From assembly GCA_043802425.1 (NCBI GenBank), contig JAZDLA010000060.1, forward strand, positions 1 to 10,137: a DNA stretch of 10,137 nt, written 5' to 3'. Positions 4,818-10,137 of the stretch are shown here, piece after piece. This DNA comes from JAGUYA01 sp043802425. GTDB lineage: Bacteria; Omnitrophota; Gorgyraeia; Gygaellales; Profunditerraquicolaceae. The stretch's first letter is position 1. Each line of letters begins with the position of its first letter. The translations under genes were made by a program, and so were the position numbers. The notes below the pieces were generated by a model. It searched no databases. It saw nothing but the letters and a program-made list of their open reading frames with translations, and was not told where the DNA came from.

Positions 4818-6401
4818 ATGGTGCTAGATTTGTCTAAAAAAAGATTAAGATTGAGAATTATCATTCCGGCTTACCCGGCGTTTAATATCTATTCTTATAT
4901 CGCTAATAAGACTACGGCTTTGGGGCCGGTGTGTGTTGCCAGCGCTGCCAGTGGCATGCAAGGATGGGATGTAGAAGTCATTGATGAGAATAATCTTCGC
5001 AGATACGGCCCCAGGAGCGATTCGGGCGGAGCCGACCACGATTTTTTAGAAAACTTAAGATCTGCAGACGTTGTTGGATTTTATGGCGGCCTGACAAGTA
5101 CTATCCCCAGGCTTTACGAACTAGCCAGTTTTTATAAAAGTAGAGGGATTGTGACTATCGCCGGGGGGCAGCATTTTATTGAAGATAATATAGCCGAGGC
5201 ATTAAACTCCGGTATTGACTATGTAGTTATAGGCGAGGGAGAGGAAGTCATTAGAGAGCTCCTTGGGGTTATAGAAGGCAAATTAGATGCCAATGGAGTC
5301 AAAGGAATTGCCTATTTAAAGAATGGGCAGGTTATTTTTACCCCAAAAAGAGAGCGCCTGACTGATTTTGAAAAGTTTCCCTTAGCGGATTTTTCCCTGG
5401 TGCGTTACGCTAAGATTGAAATTTATCCTGTTGAAAGGATAAGGGGCTGTGGTATGGATTGCGAGTTTTGCACCGTGAAAGGAAAGCCCCGGCATGCTCC
5501 ACCCGAAAGACTCCTGGAGCAGATCAGTTTTCTTCTGGAGACACAGGATGCCAGACATTTTTTTGTTGTGGATGACCTTTTCGGACAAAGGCGGGATGAA
5601 ACCATAAGGTTCTGTCAAATACTTCGGGATTATCAAAAAAATATAGGCAGAAGGTTGGATGTAACCGTTCAGATAAGGCTGGATAAAGCCAAAGACCCCG
5701 AACTTCTTTCTGCGATGCGCCAGGCAGGTATTAACACGGTAGCTATTGGTTTTGAGTCGCCTATCGAAGAAGAGCTGAGCGCCATGAACAAGCGCCTAAG
5801 TCCCGGAGAAATGATAACTCTCACAAAGATTTTTCATAAATTTGGATTTTTAATACACGGCATGTTTATCTTTGGTTATCCAATGAAGGAAGGCGTAAAT
5901 TTCAAAATGTCGGCTAAAGAGCGGGTAAAGCGCTTTAGAGGCTTCATTAAAAAAGCTAAAATCGACACAATACAGATTTTGTTAGCTGGCCCTCTGCCCG
6001 GTACGGAATTAAGGCAGAGGCTCGCTATGCAAAATAGGGTTTACCCGATTCAGGATGTTGGTTGGGAATATTATGACGGTAATTTCCCGCTCTTTGAGCC
6101 TGATGCGCCTATGACTGCCGAAGAAATGCAGCTTTCTGTAAGGAAGCTTATGGGCAGATTTTACCAGTTTAAACACGTATTTATGATAGCGTTAAATATT
6201 TTTTCTTTCCCCGCTTTAATTTTCTTTTTGCATAATATTAAATCGGGATGGAGAAAATGGTACCGGCCGTGGCGCAATGACCTGATTCGTTTTGGCGGAT
6301 GGGTTATTATGCAGGGATGGGTTTCGCAGTTTAAAAAAGATAAGTTCTTAGAAAGATTAGAGAAGGCAAAAGAGCACCTAAAAGCTAAAGGAGCGGTATA
6401 A
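4818..6401 (+). CDS. B12-binding-domain radical SAM protein
   Basis: A 527-residue protein, distinct from the one at 1008. Residues 12 to about 150 form the cobalamin-binding-type domain (IIPAYPAFNIYSY, DVEVIDENN, VVGFYGGLTSTIPRL, TIAGGQHF, VIGEGEEVIREL), again without DxHxxG. A linker, FPLADFSLVRY, precedes the radical SAM core with Cys211, Cys215 and Cys218 (CGMDCEFC), the 4Fe-4S/SAM site; VAIGFESP at 308-315 and IFGYP later in the barrel match the superfamily. The C-terminus (from about residue 450) has a hydrophobic stretch and several Trp/Arg, perhaps membrane-associating. Such proteins do methylations, ring rearrangements or lipid modification; the substrate is not readable. AGGAG at 4808-4812 supports the start. 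It is followed after 21 bases by the 45-aa CxxC gene, probably in one operon, and then by an acyltransferase, which makes a lipid or envelope role possible. Confidence 0.9.
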   Translation: MVLDLSKKRLRLRIIIPAYPAFNIYSYIANKTTALGPVCVASAASGMQGWDVEVIDENNLRRYGPRSDSGGADHDFLENLRSADVVGFYGGLTSTIPRLYELASFYKSRGIVTIAGGQHFIEDNIAEALNSGIDYVVIGEGEEVIRELLGVIEGKLDANGVKGIAYLKNGQVIFTPKRERLTDFEKFPLADFSLVRYAKIEIYPVERIRGCGMDCEFCTVKGKPRHAPPERLLEQISFLLETQDARHFFVVDDLFGQRRDETIRFCQILRDYQKNIGRRLDVTVQIRLDKAKDPELLSAMRQAGINTVAIGFESPIEEELSAMNKRLSPGEMITLTKIFHKFGFLIHGMFIFGYPMKEGVNFKMSAKERVKRFRGFIKKAKIDTIQILLAGPLPGTELRQRLAMQNRVYPIQDVGWEYYDGNFPLFEPDAPMTAEEMQLSVRKLMGRFYQFKHVFMIALNIFSFPALIFFLHNIKSGWRKWYRPWRNDLIRFGGWVIMQGWVSQFKKDKFLERLEKAKEHLKAKGAV

Positions 6402-6422
6402 TTAAAAAAAGGAGGAATTAAA

Positions 6423-6560
6423 ATGAATAGCTGTATGAGATGCGGAGAGAAATTGTCGCATAATTATTTAGTAGCAATATTTACGATTATAAAGGAACAA
6501 AGGAAAAGATTAATAGTATGTTTAAAATGTAAAGAAATTTTAAATAAAAATGGGAAATAA
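6423..6560 (+). CDS. Tiny double-CxxC putative zinc-binding protein (45 aa)
   Basis: A very good ribosome binding site, AAAGGAGG at 6408-6415, lies 7 bases before ATG 6423; the gap from the preceding stop is only 21 bases. The product has Cys4-x2-Cys7 (CMRC) and Cys33-x2-Cys36 (CLKC) separated by 25 residues, the arrangement of a zinc ribbon. The middle is hydrophobic then basic (HNYLVAIFTII, KEQRKR), and the end is Lys/Asn-rich. The size, the two spaced CxxC pairs and the optimal translation signal make a chance frame unlikely. No family is recognised. It could be a partner or accessory of the radical SAM protein upstream, or an independent nucleic-acid-binding protein. Confidence 0.72.
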   Translation: MNSCMRCGEKLSHNYLVAIFTIIKEQRKRLIVCLKCKEILNKNGK

Positions 6561-6680
6561 AACCAGGGATGCCTATATTTTTACAAGCGTCTACCTCTCG
6601 TCTGTCCGCCGGTAAATAGGGTGGGTGGGGTAAAAAAGGAATCAGGTTCTTAGGAAGAGGAAAATTTATAGGATATAAAT

Positions 6681-7394
6681 ATGAAACAAGCAATACAGTC
6701 GGTGATTATCTGGGCTGTGGGAATCCTTCTGATTGTGGTATTATTTTTTGTCATGGTATTTCTTTTCATGATCCTCTATCCTTTTGATAGAAAACGTAAG
6801 GTTGTGCACGCCCAGTGCTTCTGGTGGACTGACGCAATGACAGCTTTAAACCCTTATTGGGATGTAAAAGTAAGCGGACTTGAGAACATAGACCATCATC
6901 AGGCATATGTCGTTGTATCAAATCACCAGAGTTTAGCCGATATCGTATTAATGTATAAGACAAAGATGCAGTTTAAGTGGGTGGCAAAGGAGAGTCTTTT
7001 CAAAATTCCGGTTCTGGGATGGAATATGATGCTTGCCAGGCACATCAGGCTTCGCCGGGGAGATTTTTCCAGCATCAAGAAGGCATATAGAGAGGCCGGT
7101 GAGTGGCTGCGTAACGGTATATCGGTTGTATTCTTCCCGGAAGGGACAAGAAGCGATAATCACGAAATAGGGAGATTCCAGAATGGGGCATTTAAGCTGG
7201 CCATAAAGGAGAAGGTGCCTATTTTACCCGTTGTGATTGAGGGAACCAAAAACGCTATCCCTAAAGGAAGTTGGCTATTCACGACCAAAATATCATGTGT
7301 CATAAAAGCGCTTGTCCCTATAGATACCTCTAGTTTTCTGCCGCAAGATTTTGTACGTCTACGTGAGCTGACTAGGGAACAATTAATGGCATAA
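6681..7394 (+). CDS. plsC: 1-acyl-sn-glycerol-3-phosphate acyltransferase (PlsC family)
   Basis: A 237-residue LPLAT-family protein that would acylate lysophosphatidic acid to phosphatidic acid in membrane phospholipid synthesis, using acyl-ACP or acyl-CoA. Residues 7-33 form a hydrophobic membrane anchor. Motif I is NHQSLADI with catalytic His82 and Asp87; motif III is FPEGTRSDN (152-160) with Glu154 and Arg157 for substrate phosphate; motif IV is VPILPVVIEGT (169-179). Length matches the family. TAGGA, 7 bases before the ATG, supports the start. About 120 bases separate it from the CxxC gene, with no convincing promoter or terminator seen, so it may be read with the upstream genes. Some family members act on other lysolipids, so the exact acceptor is inferred. 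Confidence 0.9.
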   Translation: MKQAIQSVIIWAVGILLIVVLFFVMVFLFMILYPFDRKRKVVHAQCFWWTDAMTALNPYWDVKVSGLENIDHHQAYVVVSNHQSLADIVLMYKTKMQFKWVAKESLFKIPVLGWNMMLARHIRLRRGDFSSIKKAYREAGEWLRNGISVVFFPEGTRSDNHEIGRFQNGAFKLAIKEKVPILPVVIEGTKNAIPKGSWLFTTKISCVIKALVPIDTSSFLPQDFVRLRELTREQLMA

Positions 7395-7475
7395 TAACAC
7401 ATAATCCCGGTTTGATTTTATAGGTGATATATTTTTTTCGCTCTGCGATGATAAGTAAAGATACAGAAGATTAAT

Positions 7476-8216
7476 ATGAATATTTTTGTGGGTAATTTAT
7501 TGTTTGAGGCCACCGAGGGCGATGTAAAAAAACTCTTTGAAGGTTTTGGAAATGTTGCTTCCGTAGCGATTGTGATGGAGAAGAAAGGAATTAAATCCAG
7601 GGGGTTTGGGTTTGTCCAGATGCCTGATGAAGAGCAGGCGCTTGCTGCAATAGCCGCCTTAAACGACAAGGAATTTATGGGCCGGCCTCTTAATGTCAAC
7701 CCGGTGCGTCCTAAGCCCGCAGTAGATTCGGATAAGGGCAAAGCAAAAAAGATTTACTCCGAGATTGAGGCTCGGGGGCAAGAGTATCCTAAAGAAGAGG
7801 GTGGTCAGAAAGCTTGGTATAAGCCGGCTTTTAATAAAAAAAGAGGTAGATATAAAACAGGGAGGCGTTCGCAGAGCTTTATGAAACGGCGTGCTGCATC
7901 CGGGATTGTGGAGGAAACTAAGCCTAAACAGGATAGTCGGGAGAATCCTATGCGTTGGCGCAAAAATTATGAGCAGCCTAAACCCTGGAAAAAGAGCCGG
8001 GGGGAACATACGCCCTGGAAGAAAACTGATGGTGAATCTAGGCCCTGGAAGAAAAGTACGGAAGAGCCTAAACCATTTAAGAGAAAAGAGGGTGAATTTA
8101 GGCCTTGGAGGAAGAAAGCGGTTGAGTCTAAGCCCCGGCGTAAAAGTGGTAAGCGCCCGCGCCCGCGTCAATCCCAGATTGAAAGCCGCAGAAAGCCGGG
8201 TGGCTATACAAGATGA
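7476..8216 (+). CDS. RRM RNA-binding protein with a long basic repeat tail
   Basis: A 246-residue protein. Residues 2-80 form a single RNA recognition motif: RNP2 is IFVGNL (3-8) and RNP1 is SRGFGFVQM (41-49), whose aromatic residues stack on single-stranded RNA. Free-standing bacterial RRM proteins are normally about 80-100 residues; here about 165 extra residues follow. The tail is strongly basic and includes seven imperfect 10-residue repeats (157-226). It is likely disordered and probably adds nonspecific RNA affinity, as basic tails of helicases and ribosome-assembly factors do; this is inference. The start has a weak ribosome binding site but begins exactly at the canonical MNIFVGNL. 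Its stop overlaps the start of the Smr-like gene as ATGA, so the two are translationally coupled. Confidence 0.9.
   Translation: MNIFVGNLLFEATEGDVKKLFEGFGNVASVAIVMEKKGIKSRGFGFVQMPDEEQALAAIAALNDKEFMGRPLNVNPVRPKPAVDSDKGKAKKIYSEIEARGQEYPKEEGGQKAWYKPAFNKKRGRYKTGRRSQSFMKRRAASGIVEETKPKQDSRENPMRWRKNYEQPKPWKKSRGEHTPWKKTDGESRPWKKSTEEPKPFKRKEGEFRPWRKKAVESKPRRKSGKRPRPRQSQIESRRKPGGYTR
7944..8153 (+). repeat. Seven 10-codon repeats encoding a Pro-Trp-Lys-Lys motif
   Basis: Residues 157-226 of the RRM protein show a 10-residue period of roughly E-x-x-P-W-K-K-x-x-G. The aromatic position is Trp161, Trp171, Trp181, Trp191, Phe201 and Trp211, with Arg at 221; Pro precedes it at 170, 180, 190, 200, 210 and 220. 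The DNA repeats with a 30-base period (CCCTGGAA or CCTTGGAG cores) and is diverged, so it is not a fresh expansion. Confidence 0.8.
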
Positions 8217-8461
8217 GGCTGAAATTAAATGTTTATCCGGTAATTCCGGATATGGAAGAGAAGATTGCCAAGATTCTTCAGAAAGCAGTGGATAACCGCG
8301 CCAGGATCCTGGAGATTACTTATGGTAAAGCCGGTGATGGTGTCAAGAAACGCATACTGGATTTTCTGAACAATAAAGATATCCGCAAGCTTTATTCGCG
8401 CCTTGAGAAAACGGATAAGGGCTGGGGGAGGGTTTACCTGCATTTTCGTTGGAAAGATTAA
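8213..8461 (+). CDS. Small Smr-like domain protein (82 aa)
   Basis: The start ATG overlaps the previous stop (ATGA). The product has the core of an Smr domain: LKLNVYP at the N-terminus where LDLHP is usual, then ILEITYGKAGDGVKKRILDFL (residues 32-52) for the IxGKGxGxLR segment, and WGRVYLHFRW at the end. Smr domains, as in MutS2 and free-standing SmrA/SmrB, bind or cleave nucleic acids, and MutS2 and SmrB act on collided ribosomes. The acidic/His pair of the DLH motif is Asn-Val-Tyr here, and the loop is GKAGDG, so nuclease activity may be lost and binding kept. Coupling to an RRM protein supports a role on RNA. Confidence 0.72.
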   Translation: MRLKLNVYPVIPDMEEKIAKILQKAVDNRARILEITYGKAGDGVKKRILDFLNNKDIRKLYSRLEKTDKGWGRVYLHFRWKD

Positions 8462-8476
8462 TTTATGAGCTTTTGT

Positions 8477-8504
8477 TTGACAAAATACGATAAAGAGGTA
8501 TAAT
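8477..8504 (+). promoter_or_regulatory. Consensus sigma-70 promoter
   Basis: TTGACA (8477-8482) and TATAAT (8499-8504) both match consensus exactly, 16 bases apart. It starts 15 bases after the Smr-like gene's stop. The expected start near 8511 lies only about 75 bases before a strong terminator. Confidence 0.88.
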
Positions 8505-8510
8505 ACTATA

Positions 8511-8584
8511 AGGTGTATAGCAAGGGAAAGATTAGAAAATCGTAAGCCGTAAAGGATAAGATTACTAACCTTTTCGGCTTTTTT
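8511..8584 (+). ncRNA. Candidate small RNA or attenuated leader (about 74 nt)
   Basis: The unit is defined by the consensus promoter at 8477-8504 and the terminator at 8544-8584. No start codon with a ribosome binding site is seen inside. The RNA would have a short hairpin, GATT-AGAA-AATC at 8530-8541, directly before the terminator stem. It does not resemble a tRNA or a riboswitch class I can recognise. The two readings are an independent small RNA, or a leader whose terminator controls the Cys/His protein and helicase genes downstream. The 5' end is predicted from promoter geometry. Confidence 0.55.
8544..8584 (+). terminator. Rho-independent terminator or attenuator
   Basis: AAGCCGTAAAGG (8544-8555) pairs with CCTTTTCGGCTT (8569-8580) over 12 positions with one mismatch, followed by an uninterrupted T-run to 8584. 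It lies between the promoter at 8477 and the genes starting at 8652, so full termination would prevent their expression from that promoter. Confidence 0.85.
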
Positions 8585-8651
8585 GTTCTGTGTTTTTTCC
8601 CAGGTACGTAGTTATTTGGTATGATTGACGTGCCCTAAAAAAGGATTGATT

Positions 8652-8804
8652 ATGCATAAGGTAAAGAGGTCGCATAAGGGCAGGAAGTGTAAGTTTCTGC
8701 ATTGTAAGCATATCCTGAGTATCTATAATCATGAAGAGTATTGCCATATCCATCTCGGCCAGTTCGCGCATAAGCATAAACCTAAAATTTGTAAGTCAGC
8801 ATGA
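8652..8804 (+). CDS. Small Cys/His-rich putative zinc-finger protein (50 aa)
   Basis: AAGGA at 8641-8645 lies 6 bases before ATG 8652. The 50-residue product is basic (HKVKRSHKGRK at the start) and has Cys13, Cys18, Cys31 and His34 around the segment HILSIYNHEEYCHIH, with more His and Cys47 towards the end. The C...C-x-x-LSIYN-x-x-x-x-C-x-x-H layout resembles short zinc-finger-like proteins seen in several bacteria, in which an LSxYN segment separates the Cys pairs. Here the first pair is spaced CxxxxC rather than CxxC. The stop TGA (8802-8804) overlaps the helicase ATG at 8801, so translation of the two is coupled. A helper or regulator of the helicase is a reasonable guess. No characterised homologue is known to me. 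Confidence 0.78.
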   Translation: MHKVKRSHKGRKCKFLHCKHILSIYNHEEYCHIHLGQFAHKHKPKICKSA

Positions 8805-10120
8805 AAAATGAAACGATAAATAATGGTATTGTCCCGCAAGCGCTTAATCAGCCAAGCAGGAATTTTTACGGATTGGGTATCGCGCCGAAGATTCTGGAGA
8901 TCTTAGAGCGTATAAAGTTTAAGGTTCCGACTCCGATTCAGTTTAAGGCTATACCTCTTGCGATTGAAGGCAAGGACGTTGTCGGTATTGCGCAGACCGG
9001 CACCGGAAAGACCCATTCTTTTGCCATACCTATGGTGCAGCGCTTGGCAAAGATGAAAGGGGTTGGCTTAGTCCTTGCGCCTACGCGCGAATTGGCTATC
9101 CAGATTGACGAGGCTTTTTGGGGAATCGCTCACCCGTTCGGGATGAAGACCGCCTGCCTTATCGGCGGGGCTCCTATGCAAGGCCAGATTCAGGCGCTGC
9201 GTAAGAACCCCCGTATAGTGATTGCAACTCCCGGACGACTGATTGATCATATGGGACGTTGGAATTTTATGCCGGATGAGGTGGTGATGCTTGTGCTTGA
9301 TGAGGCAGACCGCATGCTTGATATGGGGTTTGCCCCGCAGATTACGAAAATCCTTAAGTTTCTGCCGAAAGACAGGCAGACCATGCTTTTTTCCGCGACT
9401 ATCCCCAAAGAGATCATGCAGATAGCCGCTAGTTATATGAAGCTGCCGGTTTCTGTTGAAATTGCTCCTTCCGGGACTACGGTAGAACTCGTAACTCAGG
9501 AATTATTTATCGTCAGGAAAGAAGCGAAGCTGCGTCTACTCAGTAAATTACTGGTGCAATATCACGGCTCAGTGCTTTTGTTTTCCCGTACAAAGCATAA
9601 TGCGCGTAAGATTACTACCTCAATCCGGAATATGGGATATAGCGCGGCAGAAATACACTCTAACCGTTCCCTGGGCCAGCGCCGCGAAGCGCTGGAGGGG
9701 TTTAAATCAGGCAGGTATAAGGTGCTTGTGGCTACGGATATTGCGGCCCGGGGTATTGATGTCATTGGCATAGAGCTGGTTATTAATTACGATCTTCCCG
9801 AAGATGCGGATAATTATGTGCATCGTATCGGCCGCACTGCGAGGGCAGGGTGTCGGGGGCATGCGATTTCGTTTGCCACCGCTGATGAGAGCCGCGATGT
9901 CCGGGATATTGAAAAGCTTATCAGGTCTACCCTGCCCGTATCAAAACACCCCGAAATTCCTTCTGAAAATTTTTCTGAATCGAGGCAGGAGCCTTTACGG
10001 AAAAACGTAAAGCGGCATCAAGGTCAAAGACGTAATGGATCCTCATCTTGGCCAAAACCATGGGATAGAACCCCAGCCTCCGGCGCAAGGCCAAGGCGTC
10101 GGGATAAATTTCGCCCCTAA
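8801..10120 (+). CDS. rhlE: DEAD-box ATP-dependent RNA helicase, RhlE type
   Basis: A complete 439-residue helicase that unwinds short RNA duplexes using ATP, acting in ribosome assembly, RNA decay or cold growth. All motifs are present: Q motif with Gln47 (PTPIQ), I AQTGTGKT (64-71), Ia PTRELAIQ (94-101), GG (122-123), Ib TPGR (153-156), II DEAD (167-170) within DEADRMLDMGF, III SAT (198-200), IV LLFSRT, V ATDIAARGID (301-310) and VI HRIGRTAR (331-338). The RMLDMGF after DEAD and the absence of a DbpA domain favour RhlE/CshA-like helicases. The last 60 residues are a basic, Arg/Lys/Pro-rich tail (RRNGSSSWPKPWDR), likely for RNA anchoring. There is no clear ribosome binding site of its own; the ATGA overlap with the 50-aa gene implies translational coupling. 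Subfamily naming is less certain than the DEAD-box call. Confidence 0.95.
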   Translation: MKNETINNGIVPQALNQPSRNFYGLGIAPKILEILERIKFKVPTPIQFKAIPLAIEGKDVVGIAQTGTGKTHSFAIPMVQRLAKMKGVGLVLAPTRELAIQIDEAFWGIAHPFGMKTACLIGGAPMQGQIQALRKNPRIVIATPGRLIDHMGRWNFMPDEVVMLVLDEADRMLDMGFAPQITKILKFLPKDRQTMLFSATIPKEIMQIAASYMKLPVSVEIAPSGTTVELVTQELFIVRKEAKLRLLSKLLVQYHGSVLLFSRTKHNARKITTSIRNMGYSAAEIHSNRSLGQRREALEGFKSGRYKVLVATDIAARGIDVIGIELVINYDLPEDADNYVHRIGRTARAGCRGHAISFATADESRDVRDIEKLIRSTLPVSKHPEIPSENFSESRQEPLRKNVKRHQGQRRNGSSSWPKPWDRTPASGARPRRRDKFRP

Positions 10121-10137
10121 AAATTCCGGCATAGCAG

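Noticed and set aside
7412..7433. TTGATT and TATATT before the RRM gene as a promoter
   Set aside because: Spacing is only 10 bases, too short for sigma-70.
7659..8171. 170-residue minus-strand frame opposite the RRM gene, and the +134-residue frame at 7891-8295
   Set aside because: Both are shadows of the repetitive basic tail; they are low-complexity with no start signals or known motifs.

Overview
The window is about 10.1 kb of bacterial DNA with every recognisable gene on the + strand. It probably comes from an uncultured anaerobe. Pointers are two cobalamin-binding-type radical SAM proteins, a DUF362/ferredoxin protein, a zf-trcl-like zinc ribbon of a kind frequent in candidate phyla, many tiny Cys-rich or Lys-rich proteins, and palindromic repeats between genes. 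Candidatus Omnitrophota or a neighbouring lineage would fit, but this is inference from gene content, not a phylogenetic result. No rRNA, tRNA, CRISPR array, transposase or phage gene was seen.

Left third (1-3285): a 5'-truncated DUF362 protein with two 4Fe-4S motifs is followed by a REP-like palindromic repeat and a 501-residue radical SAM protein. Next come two very small genes, a Lys/Glu-rich 65-residue protein and a Gly/Tyr-rich zinc-ribbon protein. Each has its own near-consensus promoter (TTGCAG with TATAAT). Their leaders share the same hairpin family: three tandem 42-bp copies before the first gene and one diverged copy with compensatory stem changes before the second. A rho-independent terminator closes this part.

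Middle (3286-7394): an AT-rich SGNH-hydrolase-like gene lies between a second copy of the REP-like repeat and a long imperfect palindrome. It is followed by a small membrane-anchored coiled-coil protein whose last codons lie in another palindromic repeat. Then come a second radical SAM protein, a 45-residue protein with two CxxC pairs and a very strong ribosome binding site, and a PlsC-type acyltransferase.

Right third (7395-10137): an RNA-processing cluster. An RRM protein with a 10-residue Trp/Lys repeat tail is coupled by ATGA overlap to a small Smr-like protein. A consensus sigma-70 promoter (TTGACA-16-TATAAT) and a terminator then define a transcript of about 74 nt, either a small RNA or an attenuated leader. 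Beyond it lie a 50-residue Cys/His-rich protein and, again by ATGA overlap, a RhlE-type DEAD-box RNA helicase with a basic tail.

The strongest candidates for undescribed biology are the repeated covarying leader hairpin (2571-3025), the short promoter-terminator unit upstream of the helicase (8477-8584), and the set of tiny putative zinc and RNA-binding proteins placed beside RNA-metabolism genes.
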